The position numbers and the translations under genes were made by a program. The notes below the pieces were generated by a model, which saw nothing but the letters and a program-made list of their open reading frames with translations, did not search any database and had not been told where the DNA came from. 64,000 bases of DNA from Fen-1245 sp963835535 (GTDB lineage Bacteria; Gemmatimonadota; Gemmatimonadetes; Gemmatimonadales; JACORV01), in assembly GCA_963835535.1 (NCBI GenBank), contig CAWIFL010000005.1:62001-126000 (forward strand), given 5' to 3'. Positions 37,608 to 46,796 of the stretch are shown here, piece after piece. Each line of letters opens with the position of its first letter. The first letter of the stretch is position 1.

Positions 37608-38453
37608 GTGAGCGGCGATACTGTTGGCGGTGTGGCCGGCGCTCATCTGCTTCGCTCCTGGGGGAGGGCCGTTCTCGACCGGCTGCGTATCGCCACGGGC
37701 CGCGAGACGGCGGACGCGCGCTACGCGCGCCTGCACGCGCGGACCGTGCGGAGGGTGTGCGGCTACGCGGCGCGCGGCCGGACCGATTGGCTGCGCGCGA
37801 TTCCCGTCTGGCGTGACGTGCCCGGACTCGACGAGCGGGTCGTGGAGCTGCCCTGGGCGTACGAGAGACTGGCGGGCCGGGGATGCATGCTCGATGTTGG
37901 CTCGACGCTCAACACCCCGTTTCACATCGAGTGGCTGCGGTCGCGGTTCGCGGCGATCACGTTCTTGAACCCGTACCGGGACGACGGTTATCGGAGCGGG
38001 GCCTCCGGTGTGTCGTACGTGACGCGCGACGCGCGCCACCCGGGGCTCCCCCCGTCCAGCTTCGAGCGGATCACCTGCATCTCCGTTCTCGAGCACGTCG
38101 GCTCCGACAACACATTGTACGGAGCGCCGCCGCAGCCGCCGGCCTCGCCGGCAGAGACGCGCGCCGCGCGGGCGGCGGTCATGCGCGCGCTCCGGCCGCT
38201 CGTCGCCCCCGGAGGTTCCCTCCTGGTGACGGTGCCGTACGGGCGCTACGAGGACCACGGCTGGTTCGTGCAGCTCGACGCGCACGAGCTGGATGACGCC
38301 GTCGCCACCTTTGCGCCGTCGAGCCTCGAAACGGCGTATTTCCTTCACGAAACGGGGTGGCGCGCGGGCCGCGCGGACGAATGTGCGGGGCTGCGCTATG
38401 GCGAGCGCACGCGCGGCGCGAGCGCCGTCGCCTGCCTCGAGCTCAGAGGATAG
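37608..38453 (+). CDS. SAM-dependent methyltransferase-like protein
   Basis: About 281 residues from the GTG at 37608; a TTG at 37596 overlapping the previous stop as TTGA would add four. A class I methyltransferase fold is suggested by GCMLDVGSTLNTPFHIEWL (motif I, without a full GxGxG), then FERITCISVLEHVG (motif IV/post) and LRPLVAPGGSLLVTVPYGRY. FVQLDAHELDDAV follows. A role in capping or decorating a glycan is inferred from its place among glycosyltransferases. The next gene starts immediately after the stop. Confidence 0.7.
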   Translation: MSGDTVGGVAGAHLLRSWGRAVLDRLRIATGRETADARYARLHARTVRRVCGYAARGRTDWLRAIPVWRDVPGLDERVVELPWAYERLAGRGCMLDVGSTLNTPFHIEWLRSRFAAITFLNPYRDDGYRSGASGVSYVTRDARHPGLPPSSFERITCISVLEHVGSDNTLYGAPPQPPASPAETRAARAAVMRALRPLVAPGGSLLVTVPYGRYEDHGWFVQLDAHELDDAVATFAPSSLETAYFLHETGWRAGRADECAGLRYGERTRGASAVACLELRG

Positions 38454-39983
38454 GTGACGCTCGCGCGGCGTGTCGCGGCCAACGCCGTCACTGCGCTGGG
38501 TCTTCAGTCGGCGCTGCTGGTCCTCGGCCTGGCGGCCACGGCCGTCTTCGTGCGCTTCCTCGGATTGGAGCGCTACGGTGTGTGGGCCGTGCTCATGGCC
38601 ATCGTCGCGTACGGCGGTGTGCTGGAGCTGGGGCTCGGCGTGTCGCTGGTGCGGAGAGTCGCCGCGCTGCACGGCGCGGGAGATCGGAGCGGCCTGAGCC
38701 TCGCCCTCGGGGCGACCGTCACGGCGACCGCGGTGCTGGGGGCGGCGGGGGCGGGCCTCATCATGGTTGCGGCGCCGCTGATCGCAACGGTCGTACGTGT
38801 TCCGGCGGGGCTCGTCGCCGAATTCGTGCTCGCCTCACGCGTCGGCGCCGTCGCCGTGTTTCTCACCGTGCCGAGCGCGGCGCTCGGAGCGATCCCCACG
38901 GCCCTGCAGCGGCTCGATGCCGTCGTGGCGCTTGAGGCCGCCGTCACCTCGCTGGTCTTGGCCGCCCAGATCGCCGTGGTGCTCGCGGGCGGAAGCCTCG
39001 TGGGGTTGGCGGCCGTGATGGTGGTCGGCCGCGCCGCCAGCCTTGTGGGCCGGGTGGCGCTGGCCCGGCACCTGCTGGGTGGCCTCGGGCTGCGCGTCCG
39101 CTTGAGGTATCCATTCTGGGCAGAGCTGGGGCGTTTCGGGACGCTGAAGGTGATCCAGCAGATTGCCTCGCTGCTGGTCCAGCATCTGGATCGCCTGCTC
39201 GTGGCGGTCTTTCTCTCGGCCCCGATCGTCGCGTTCTACGCGGCGCCGCTCGACCTCGCTCAGAGGTTGCTGATGGTCCAGACCAACGTGTCGTCGGCAT
39301 TCTATCCGGCGGCGTGCGCGGCTGCCGCCGATCGGCCCGCGTTCCTCCGACTGTACGAACGCACCAGCCGGGCGGTGACCGCGGCGACCTTCGGTCTGGC
39401 GATGGTGTTGATCGTCTTCGCCGGCCCGATCCTCGGCGCCTGGGTGGGGCCTGAGATGGCGGCGCGCAGCGCCAACCTGCTGCGGGTGCTGGCGATCGCG
39501 TACGCGCTGATGGCCCTTACGGCAATCCCGTCCAGCGCGGCCGATGCGCTCAACCGGCCCGAGATCGCCGCCCGCTACAGCGTGGCCGGATTGGCAATCA
39601 ACGTGACGCTGGCGGTCATCCTGATTCCGCGCTTCGGCATCCTCGGTTCGGGGCTGGCGATCCTCGGCAACGTCGTGCTACAGGCACCCTGGTTCGTGCG
39701 TGCCGTGACGCGGTCGGTCGTCGGGGTCCCGCTGTGGCCGTACGCACTTCGGGCAATCGGGGAGCCGCTGGTGCCGGCCGCCGTCGCGGGCGCCGTGCTG
39801 GCGGGGGCCACCGCGGCGGGCCTGTCGCACGGCGCGGCCGGCCTCGTGGCCAGCGCCGCTGTCGGGACGGTCGCGTTCGCTCTCGCGGTGCGGTGGCTGC
39901 ACCTCTTCGACGCCGCCGAGGGCGAGGTGCTGGCGGAGCTTCCCGGCGGGCGCCTGCTGCGATGGTTGGCGGGAGCCCGATGA
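38454..39983 (+). CDS. Polysaccharide flippase, Wzx/MATE-like
   Basis: The 509-residue protein has about twelve to fourteen membrane helices. The start (ARRVAANAVTALGLQSALLV, FLGLERYGVWAVLMAIVAYG) and the block ALADALNRPEIAARYSVAGL-like region (SSAADALNRPEIAARYS) fit the polysaccharide transport family, which flips polyprenyl-linked oligosaccharides to the periplasm. It begins with GTG directly after the preceding stop and ends in an ATGA overlap. No Wzy polymerase is evident, so one repeat unit may be transferred directly, as in O-linked protein glycosylation; that is inference. Confidence 0.8.
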   Translation: MTLARRVAANAVTALGLQSALLVLGLAATAVFVRFLGLERYGVWAVLMAIVAYGGVLELGLGVSLVRRVAALHGAGDRSGLSLALGATVTATAVLGAAGAGLIMVAAPLIATVVRVPAGLVAEFVLASRVGAVAVFLTVPSAALGAIPTALQRLDAVVALEAAVTSLVLAAQIAVVLAGGSLVGLAAVMVVGRAASLVGRVALARHLLGGLGLRVRLRYPFWAELGRFGTLKVIQQIASLLVQHLDRLLVAVFLSAPIVAFYAAPLDLAQRLLMVQTNVSSAFYPAACAAAADRPAFLRLYERTSRAVTAATFGLAMVLIVFAGPILGAWVGPEMAARSANLLRVLAIAYALMALTAIPSSAADALNRPEIAARYSVAGLAINVTLAVILIPRFGILGSGLAILGNVVLQAPWFVRAVTRSVVGVPLWPYALRAIGEPLVPAAVAGAVLAGATAAGLSHGAAGLVASAAVGTVAFALAVRWLHLFDAAEGEVLAELPGGRLLRWLAGAR

Positions 39984-40681
39984 CCCATCGCACGGACACG
40001 TTCGGCCCGGCGTACTACGCCGCGCACGCCGCGGAGCTGGGGTGGGGTCCGGAGAGTGCGCCAGACTCGGCAAAGGTGGCTTTTCTCGAGGCTGAGGTCC
40101 GAGGGCGGAGCGTCCTGGACATCGCGTGTGGCGCGGGCATCTATGTCGAGGCGCTTTCACACGGCGGCCGCGCCGTCGCCGGCGTGGACTTCACCGCTGG
40201 TCTGCTTGAGACTGGGCGTGCCCGGTACCCCGCCTTCACGTGCGCCTGCGCCTCGGCCGACGCCCTGCCGTTCCGGGATCGGAGCTTCGACACCACGCTC
40301 CTCCTGTCGATCCTGGAGCATGGCGACGACCTCGCCCTCCTGCGCGAGGCGGCCCGGGTGGCCCGGGAGCGGATCATCGTGCAGGTCCCGCTCGCCGAGC
40401 CACCGTTCCTCGCGCGCGCCGGCCTACTGTATTCGCACTGGTCCGATCGCAGCCATCTGCGCACGTACAGCGAATCCTCCCTCGCGGAGCTGATGGCGAA
40501 GGCGGGGTGCCGTGTGGTGGCGGTGTCACCCGCCTATCCCCGGGACATCACGGATCTCTACGTCAGCGCGCTGCGAGTTGCGGCGCCGGTACGGACCCTG
40601 GTTCGGGCGCTCTTGAAGCCCCTCAAGCGCTTCGTGACTCCGGCGCCGGCGGAGTGCTTCGTGGTCGCCACGCCGCGCTGA
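39980..40681 (+). CDS. Class I SAM-dependent methyltransferase
   Basis: The 233-residue protein has a clear Methyltransf_11-like core: VLDIACGAGIYVEALSHGG (motif I), GVDFTAGLLETGR (motif II), CASADALPFRDRSFDTTLLL (III/IV) and SILEHGDDLALLREAARVAR. The C-terminal half has YSHWSDRSHLRTYSESSLAE, common in glycan-cluster methyltransferases. It probably methylates a sugar or sugar precursor. Its ATG overlaps the flippase stop and its own stop shares a base with the next ATG (TGATG). Confidence 0.85.
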   Translation: MTHRTDTFGPAYYAAHAAELGWGPESAPDSAKVAFLEAEVRGRSVLDIACGAGIYVEALSHGGRAVAGVDFTAGLLETGRARYPAFTCACASADALPFRDRSFDTTLLLSILEHGDDLALLREAARVARERIIVQVPLAEPPFLARAGLLYSHWSDRSHLRTYSESSLAELMAKAGCRVVAVSPAYPRDITDLYVSALRVAAPVRTLVRALLKPLKRFVTPAPAECFVVATPR

Positions 40682-41823
40682 TGCGGGTCGCCATCGATGT
40701 CTCCGGTCTGTCGCCCGGCCTCACGTCGGGGACCGCGGTCTATCTCTATCGGCTCGCGGAAGCGCTGGCCGATCGCCGCGACGTCGAACTGCGCGTCCTC
40801 TACAACGGCATGCCGGGCAAGGGCGCCGAGCTGGCGGCGTCGCTCGAGAAGGGGAGTGCGAAGGTCGTGTGCGCGTACTTCCGCTGGCGCGCGCTGCCAG
40901 GTCCGCTGTTCGATCGACCTTACCCGCGCGCGCTCCGGCGCGAGGTGGAGGCGGCGGATGTCTTCCACGTTGGGGAGTTCGTGTACCCTGACCCGCGCGG
41001 GGGGCAACCCGTGGTCGCGACGGTGCACGACGTCACGACGAAGCTCTTCCCGGCGTGGCACGTGTGGGCGAATCGCCTCCTGCACCACCGGCGCCTGGCG
41101 TGGGTTCGGCGCCACGCGGGGCGGGTGATCATCGACGCGGAGGCCACGCGTGCCGACACGGCGGCGGCGCTCGGCCTGCCGGCGGACCGCCTCGACGTGG
41201 TGCCGCTGGCGCGCGGGACGCGGCCCCGGCAGGGCGCCCCGGTCGCCGACGTCCGGGCGCGCTTTGCCCTGGGCGGCGGACCTTACATGCTCTACGTCGG
41301 AGCGCTCGAGCCGCGCAAGAACCTCATCCGTCTCGTGGAAGCGTTCCGCCGCCTGCCGCGCGACCTCGCCCCAGTGCGTCTGGTCCTCGCGGGGGCCTGG
41401 GGTTGGCACGCCCGCGAGCTGCGCACGGCACTGCGCAGCGTGGAGGTGCGCGATTCCATCGTGGTGACCGGCGGGGTGGACGAGGGATCCCTGGCGGCAC
41501 TCTACGCCGGAGCCACGGTGTTCGCGTACCCGTCGTTGTACGAAGGTTTCGGCCTCCCCCTCCTGGAGGCGATGGCGGCCGGCGTGCCCGTGCTGACCAG
41601 TGCCGGCGGCACCTGCGCCGAGGTGGCGGGCGATGCCGCCCTGCTCGTCGATCCGACGAGCGTGGAGGCGATCGCCCGCGGGCTGGAGGGATTGCTCCGG
41701 TCGGGGGACGAGCGGCGCCGCCTGTCCGATCTGGGCAGGGCGCGCGAGCGAGCCTTCACCTGGGAGAGGACGGCGGCGTCCACGGTCGAGGTATACCGCC
41801 GGGCGATCGCGGGAGCGCCGTGA
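40681..41823 (+). CDS. GT4 family glycosyltransferase
   Basis: The 380-residue GT-B enzyme begins VAIDVSGLSPGLTSGTAVYL, the family N-terminal Gly-rich loop. The C-terminal domain has YVGALEPRKNLIRLVEAF, LAGAWGWHARELR and the nucleotide-sugar motif SLYEGFGLPLLEAMAAGVPV (E-x7-E), plus GDAALLVDPTSVEAIA. It resembles the mannosyltransferase-like WbaZ/MtfB group. It adds a sugar to a growing lipid-linked glycan. It overlaps genes on both sides by one to four bases. Confidence 0.9.
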   Translation: MRVAIDVSGLSPGLTSGTAVYLYRLAEALADRRDVELRVLYNGMPGKGAELAASLEKGSAKVVCAYFRWRALPGPLFDRPYPRALRREVEAADVFHVGEFVYPDPRGGQPVVATVHDVTTKLFPAWHVWANRLLHHRRLAWVRRHAGRVIIDAEATRADTAAALGLPADRLDVVPLARGTRPRQGAPVADVRARFALGGGPYMLYVGALEPRKNLIRLVEAFRRLPRDLAPVRLVLAGAWGWHARELRTALRSVEVRDSIVVTGGVDEGSLAALYAGATVFAYPSLYEGFGLPLLEAMAAGVPVLTSAGGTCAEVAGDAALLVDPTSVEAIARGLEGLLRSGDERRRLSDLGRARERAFTWERTAASTVEVYRRAIAGAP

Positions 41824-43043
41824 AGATCGCCGTCCTGCAGAACCTGCCCTCGGGCGGAGCGAGGCGGTGCCTGGTCGAGCACTGCCGCGGGCTCCGGCTG
41901 CGTGGGCACCACGTCGAAGCGTTCTTCCCCGACACGGCGGACGAGGCCTTTCTCCCCCTCGAGCCCGTCGTGGACCGGGTGCACGTGTGGCGGGCGCCGC
42001 GGCCTCCGAGCCGCGAAGCCAGCCTGTTCGGGCAGGTCGGTCTCGGCACCGTCTGGGCGGCGGCCCGCCTGGTGCGTGCGCTGGGGCGCATTCATCGCGA
42101 GATGGCCGCAGCGATTGACGAGGGCGACTTCGACGTGGTGCTGGCGACGCACGACCAGTTCACGCACGCGCCGGGCGCACTGCGGCACCTCAGGACGCCC
42201 TCCGCGTACTTCTGCCAGGAGCCGCTGCGGTTCGTGTACGAGGCGCCCGTCGGCCTCGCCATGCGGCCCTCCGGTGGCCCGGTGTCCCGCGCGATCCGCG
42301 CCGCCGCGACGGCCGCGGCCAAAAGCGTCCTCCGGCCGCTCGACGCGCGCAACGTGCGGGCGGCGACGATGATTCTGGCCAACTCGGTGTACTCGCACGA
42401 ATCCATCATGCGCGCCTATGGCCGCGCGGCGCGGGTCGTCTACCTCGGCGTTGACACCGAGCGCTTCCGGAGCCTGCAACTCGAGCGGGGCAATCTGGTC
42501 CTCACGGTGGGCGCGCTCCACCCCGCCAAGGGACTCGACTTCGTGGTGGCGTCGCTGGCCCGCATTCCCGCGGCCCGGCGCCCTTCGCTGGTCGTCGTGT
42601 CGGATCGCGGTTACGGCGCCTTCCGCGAGCGACTGGAGGCGCAGGCTGCGCGGTGCGGTGTGGCGCTCGAAATACACATGCGCGTCAGCGAGGCGGAACT
42701 GGTCCAGTGGTACAATCGGGTCCGCGTCCTGGCCTACGCGCCGTATCTGGAGCCGTTCGGGCTGGTCGCGCTCGAGGCGATGGCATGCGGGACGCCGGTG
42801 GTCGCCGTCGCGGAGGGTGGCACGCGCGAGAGCATCCGGGCGGGGGAGACGGGGGTGCTGACGATGCGGGACGAGGCGGCGTTCGCGGAGGCCGTCGAGC
42901 GAGTGGCGTCCGACTCGGGCCTCGCGTCGCGACTGGCTGCCGAGGCTGCGGCCGAGGTCAAGCGACGGTGGACCTGGGCGTCGTCCACCGAGCAGCTTGA
43001 GGCGGCGCTGGTCGCGTGCCGGGAGTCCGGAGCGGCGGGATGA
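41820..43043 (+). CDS. GT4 family glycosyltransferase
   Basis: The 407-residue GT-B enzyme starts KIAVLQNLPSGGARRCLVEH. Donor-domain motifs are TVGALHPAKGLDFVVASLAR, YAPYLEPFGLVALEAMACGT (E-x7-E) and ESIRAGETGVLTMRDEAAF. Between the domains a Cys/His-containing segment (YFCQEPLRFVYE) is typical of this subgroup. The GTG at 41820 overlaps the previous stop as GTGA and the stop overlaps the next ATG. Sugar specificity is unknown. Confidence 0.88.
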   Translation: MKIAVLQNLPSGGARRCLVEHCRGLRLRGHHVEAFFPDTADEAFLPLEPVVDRVHVWRAPRPPSREASLFGQVGLGTVWAAARLVRALGRIHREMAAAIDEGDFDVVLATHDQFTHAPGALRHLRTPSAYFCQEPLRFVYEAPVGLAMRPSGGPVSRAIRAAATAAAKSVLRPLDARNVRAATMILANSVYSHESIMRAYGRAARVVYLGVDTERFRSLQLERGNLVLTVGALHPAKGLDFVVASLARIPAARRPSLVVVSDRGYGAFRERLEAQAARCGVALEIHMRVSEAELVQWYNRVRVLAYAPYLEPFGLVALEAMACGTPVVAVAEGGTRESIRAGETGVLTMRDEAAFAEAVERVASDSGLASRLAAEAAAEVKRRWTWASSTEQLEAALVACRESGAAG

Positions 43044-44775
43044 ACGAGCGCCGCGCGCTCTGGTGGCTCGTCAGCGGCGCCCTGGCGCTGCGCATCGTGC
43101 TGCTCGTCGCGCGGGGCGACTACATCGTCTACGACGAGGGCTACTACCTGCTGCTCGCGCGCAGCCTGCGCGCGGGGACCGGCTTCACGCTGAACGGGCT
43201 CCCGCACGTGGCGCTCTCGCCGCTCCAGCCGGTGCTCGTGGCCCTGGCGTCGGCCGCCGGCGCACCCGACCTGTGGGCCTCGCGCATCCTCGCCGCGCTG
43301 TGCGGCGCGCTGCTGGTCTTCCCCGTCGCCGCGCTGGCGCGCCTTGCCGGCGGCGAGAAGGCGGTGCTGCCGGCGGCGAGTCCTCGCCGCCGCGCAGTCC
43401 CGCTCTGATGAGCTTCGTGCCGTTCTTCCCGGGCCGGAGCTGGAACCTCTACTTCGGGAGCGAGCCGCTCTTCCTCCTGCTCGCGTTCGGCGCGGTCGCG
43501 TGCGCCGTGCGCGCGGAGCGCGGGTCGTGGAGATGGTCGCTGGCAGGGGGCGTGCTTCGCGGCGCTGGCCTACCTGACGCGCCTCGAGGGCGCGGTCCTC
43601 GCCGCCGTGCTGCTCGTGACGATGGCCGCGCGGCTGGCGCTCCGGCGTGAGCGCGCCGCCGCCTGGGGCACTCTGGCGCTGGCCGCGGGCGCGGGATTGC
43701 TGGTCGCGGCGCCGTATCTGGTGTATCTGCATCGGGAGCTGGGGCGGTGGGCGCTGAGTGGCAGGGTGCAGGCTGCCGAGGCCAGGGGGGCGGTCACACC
43801 GTCCGCGGTGGAGAGCGCCCATGCGGGAGGGACCGCGCTCGAGGCATTCGTCTGGCAGGGTCAGCCTGACGCCTTCGTGCGGAGCATGTATGGACTCGAC
43901 CCCACGGGGACGCGCATGGCGTCGCAATACTGGGGGGTGCACCGGGATGACGCCGCGGGGCCGAGCCATGGCGCCGCGCCCACGCCGCCCGCCGCCACGG
44001 GCGCGCCGGCGCTGACGGCCGCGACGTCGCGCCCGGCCCCGCCCCAACCGGCTCCGCGCCGCGGCGCTGTCGCGGTCTGGTGGCAGGGCATCACGGCCTC
44101 CGTGCCCTGGTGGCTCGGCGTCCTGGCGCTGGTGGGACTCGCCTGCGGCGCGCGTGCCGCCCTGGTCTGGGTCTTCCCGCTTGTCGCATGTGCCGTATTG
44201 CCGTCGCTGCTCGTGTACGTGGAGCCGCGCAGCCTGCTCCCGCTCGCGCCCCTCGCCGCGATTTACGCGGGCACGGCTCTGGCGCGCATCGTTCCTCGCC
44301 GAGCGGCCGCTTGGCGCGGAGCGCCGGCGTCGCCCTCCCCGGCGTGGTCGCACTGGGTCTGGCCTGGCCCGCGCTACGTGACTTAGCGCAGGCCTGGCCC
44401 CAGACCACGCCGCTGCAGCAGGTAGCAACCGCCCAGCGGACGGTGGGCGAGTATCTCGATCGACACCTGCCCCCGGGAGGCATCGTCATGAGCTTCCATC
44501 CCGCGGTCGCGATCTGGGCGAACCGTCCCTGGCGCGTCCTTCCCGATGACTCGTTCGACCGGATTATGGCGTACGCCCGCGTCGAGAGTGCGTTCGCCGT
44601 CGTTTTCTCCCGCTTCGGGCCGTCCCCGATCCCGCACCCACCCCGGGCCTTCACGATCATCCTCCCGGGCTCTGCGGCGAGCGCCGTGCCGGGAGCCACC
44701 GTCCAGGTCATTCCGGTCGAGGAGACGCCGCTGCTCTTCGTCGGCCGCCTGGCCGAAGCGCGTCAGGCGCCATGA
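43040..44775 (+). pseudogene. GT39/PMT-like membrane glycosyltransferase broken by three single-base frameshifts
   Basis: Parts of one protein of about 578 residues lie in alternating frames. The N-terminus (WWLVSGALALRIVLLVARGD, VYDEGYYLLLARSLRAG) runs to about 43370. FPGRSWNLYFGSEPLFLLLA follows to about 43550, then AYLTRLEGAVLAAVLLVT and further helices to about 44310, and finally WPALRDLAQAWPQTTPLQQV to the stop. The second break is an extra G in a G5 run at 43547-43551; the first and third need one added base each. Neighbours overlap it by ATGA at both ends and all segments keep coding character, so sequencing error or a very young pseudogene is likely. The intact protein would be a GT-C enzyme with a DEGYY acidic motif. 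Confidence 0.75.
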
Positions 44776-46796
44776 CGCCGCCCCGCTGGGTATCCTGGAC
44801 GCTGCCCGCCGTCGTGACGGCGCTGGCGATCCTCTCCCTCGTTCCGGTCGCCGTGTGGTGGGCCGGCGCCGATCCGCGCTACTTCACGGCGTCGTGGCAG
44901 GCCTGGGCATGGGGAAGCGTCGTCGGCTTGGGCGTGGCGGCGGTGCTGCTGCTGCTGAGCAGGGGAGCAGTGGTGCGGAGCATGCTCGGGCTCTGGCGCC
45001 GCGGCGTGGCGGCGTGGGGGGCCGCGCGATTCGTCGCCACCGCGGCCCTCGTGTTGGCCGCGTTCGCGGTGCTCACCTGCGTGATCGTGTTCGCCGGCAA
45101 CCCGCGCACGGTGGACGGCTTCGCCGACCTGTTCCAGGCACGCACGTTCCTCGCCGGGCGCCTGTGGGCGCACGCTCCGCAGGGTGACCTCGCCGCCAAC
45201 TTCTCGACGCTGCACATGATCGTGGGCCCCACGCGCTGGTTCTCACAGTATCCGCCGGGGCAGGCGCTGGTGCTCGCGGGCGGCCTCGCGCTGGGCGCCT
45301 GGTGGCTCCTGAATCCGCTCTTCGCGGTCGCCCTGGTCTTCGGCACGTACCGTGTCGCGCGCTGGTGCTGCGACGAGACGGCCGCGCGGCTCGCGGCCGT
45401 CCTGCTGTGTGTGTCGCCGTTCGTCGTCGCCATCTCCGGCAGCGAGTTGAGCCACCTGCCGGCCGCCGCCCTGGGCATGCTGGCCGCGGCGGCGGCCACC
45501 GCGGCGGGAGGCGGGCGCTGGCGGAGGGGAGCGCTGGCGGCGGGTGCCGCACTCGGGCTGATGGCGGCATTCCGCCCGCTCGACGCGGTCGCCGCGGCCG
45601 TCCCGGTCGGCGTCATCACGTTGCTCGCGTCCCCGACCGGGCGCCGTCGCGCGGCCGTCCTGGGGCTGGTCGCCGCTGCCGGCGCGGCGCTCAGCGTTCC
45701 GATCCTCTGGTACAACAGCCGCACCACAGGGTCGTGGTTGCAGTTCGGCTACACCTATCTGTGGGGGCCGGAGCTGGCCCTCGGGTTCCACCCGGTGCTG
45801 TGGGGAACGGCCCTCACGCCGGAGCGGGCCGTTGCGCTGACCGGGCTCGACCTGCACCAGCTGAACATGTACCTGTTCGACTCGCCGTTCCCGATTCTGG
45901 TGCTGATCGCGGCGGGCTTCATCGCCGGGCGGCGCCGGATCCTGCTGCGCGACGTCACGCCTTTGGCGGGCGTGCTCGCGCTGATGACGATCTTCTTCTT
46001 CTACTGGCATCGCGACGTCTTCTACGGCCCCCGGTTCCTGTTCAGCGCCGTGCCCTGGTTCGTGGTGCTGGCGGCCCGGGCGCTGGTGCTGTTCCGCCGT
46101 GCCGGTCGCGAGGCGTATCCCGGCGTCACGAGCGGCGCCGTCGTGGTCTACGGCTTTGCGGCGATCATGGTCCTCGGCCTCCTCACGGTCACGCCCGCGC
46201 GGCTGCGCGAGTACCATGACGCCACACCCGTATTCAACCTCCACCCGGACCACGACGCCGGGCGCGCTGGAGTCCATCACGCCGTCGTCGTGATCCCGGA
46301 CGGGTGGGGCTCGCGGCTGATCGCCCGTATGTGGGCCCTCGGCGTCGCGCCGCGCTACTCGACCCGTCTCTACGGCAGCATTGACGCCTGCACGCTGGAG
46401 CAGGCGCTGGACCGGGCGGCGCTCGACTCCGGCGCCCGCGCTCGCCTCCTCGCGACACTCGACTCCCTGGCGGCGCTGGGGCGCCCCGGCGTCCTCACGG
46501 CGATCACGGCCGACCACAACCTGCGTCTGCCGGCCAGCGGGGTGCTCGCGCCCGTCTGCCGGGAAGAGGTGATGCGCGATCGCGCCGGATTCCTGGCGTT
46601 CTCCCCGTTCCTGTACCTCAACCGCGCCGGCCTCGACGGCGACATCGTGTGGGCGCGCGACCTGGGCAGGTGGAACGCGCCGCTGTTCGCCCGGTATCCG
46701 GACCGCGCGCTGTACCGGTACGCGCCGCCGGAGCCCGGCGGCACTCCGCGCTTCACGCCGCTCGAACGCGCGGCGCCCGGCGATGCCGTCCGGTAG
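44772..46796 (+). CDS. Large multi-pass membrane protein, GT-C-like
   Basis: The 674-residue protein has about twelve hydrophobic helices and a soluble C-terminal domain of about 170 residues. The periplasmic loop after helix 3 reads VDGFADLFQARTFLAGRLWA, then FSQYPPGQALVLAGG, a layout of GT-C enzymes in which the usual DD/DE pair is reduced to a single Asp. RPLDAVAAAVPVGV and YWHRDVFYGPRFLFS are further landmarks. The substrate is unknown. It overlaps the broken GT39 gene by ATGA and the next gene by 14 bases, and is part of the pilS-to-glycan transcript. Confidence 0.7.
   Translation: MTPPRWVSWTLPAVVTALAILSLVPVAVWWAGADPRYFTASWQAWAWGSVVGLGVAAVLLLLSRGAVVRSMLGLWRRGVAAWGAARFVATAALVLAAFAVLTCVIVFAGNPRTVDGFADLFQARTFLAGRLWAHAPQGDLAANFSTLHMIVGPTRWFSQYPPGQALVLAGGLALGAWWLLNPLFAVALVFGTYRVARWCCDETAARLAAVLLCVSPFVVAISGSELSHLPAAALGMLAAAAATAAGGGRWRRGALAAGAALGLMAAFRPLDAVAAAVPVGVITLLASPTGRRRAAVLGLVAAAGAALSVPILWYNSRTTGSWLQFGYTYLWGPELALGFHPVLWGTALTPERAVALTGLDLHQLNMYLFDSPFPILVLIAAGFIAGRRRILLRDVTPLAGVLALMTIFFFYWHRDVFYGPRFLFSAVPWFVVLAARALVLFRRAGREAYPGVTSGAVVVYGFAAIMVLGLLTVTPARLREYHDATPVFNLHPDHDAGRAGVHHAVVVIPDGWGSRLIARMWALGVAPRYSTRLYGSIDACTLEQALDRAALDSGARARLLATLDSLAALGRPGVLTAITADHNLRLPASGVLAPVCREEVMRDRAGFLAFSPFLYLNRAGLDGDIVWARDLGRWNAPLFARYPDRALYRYAPPEPGGTPRFTPLERAAPGDAVR

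Noticed and set aside
43040..44775. Treating the fragments between 43.0 and 44.8 kb as separate genes
   Set aside because: They join end to end into one GT-C-like protein, and only the outer ends have start/stop overlaps with neighbours.
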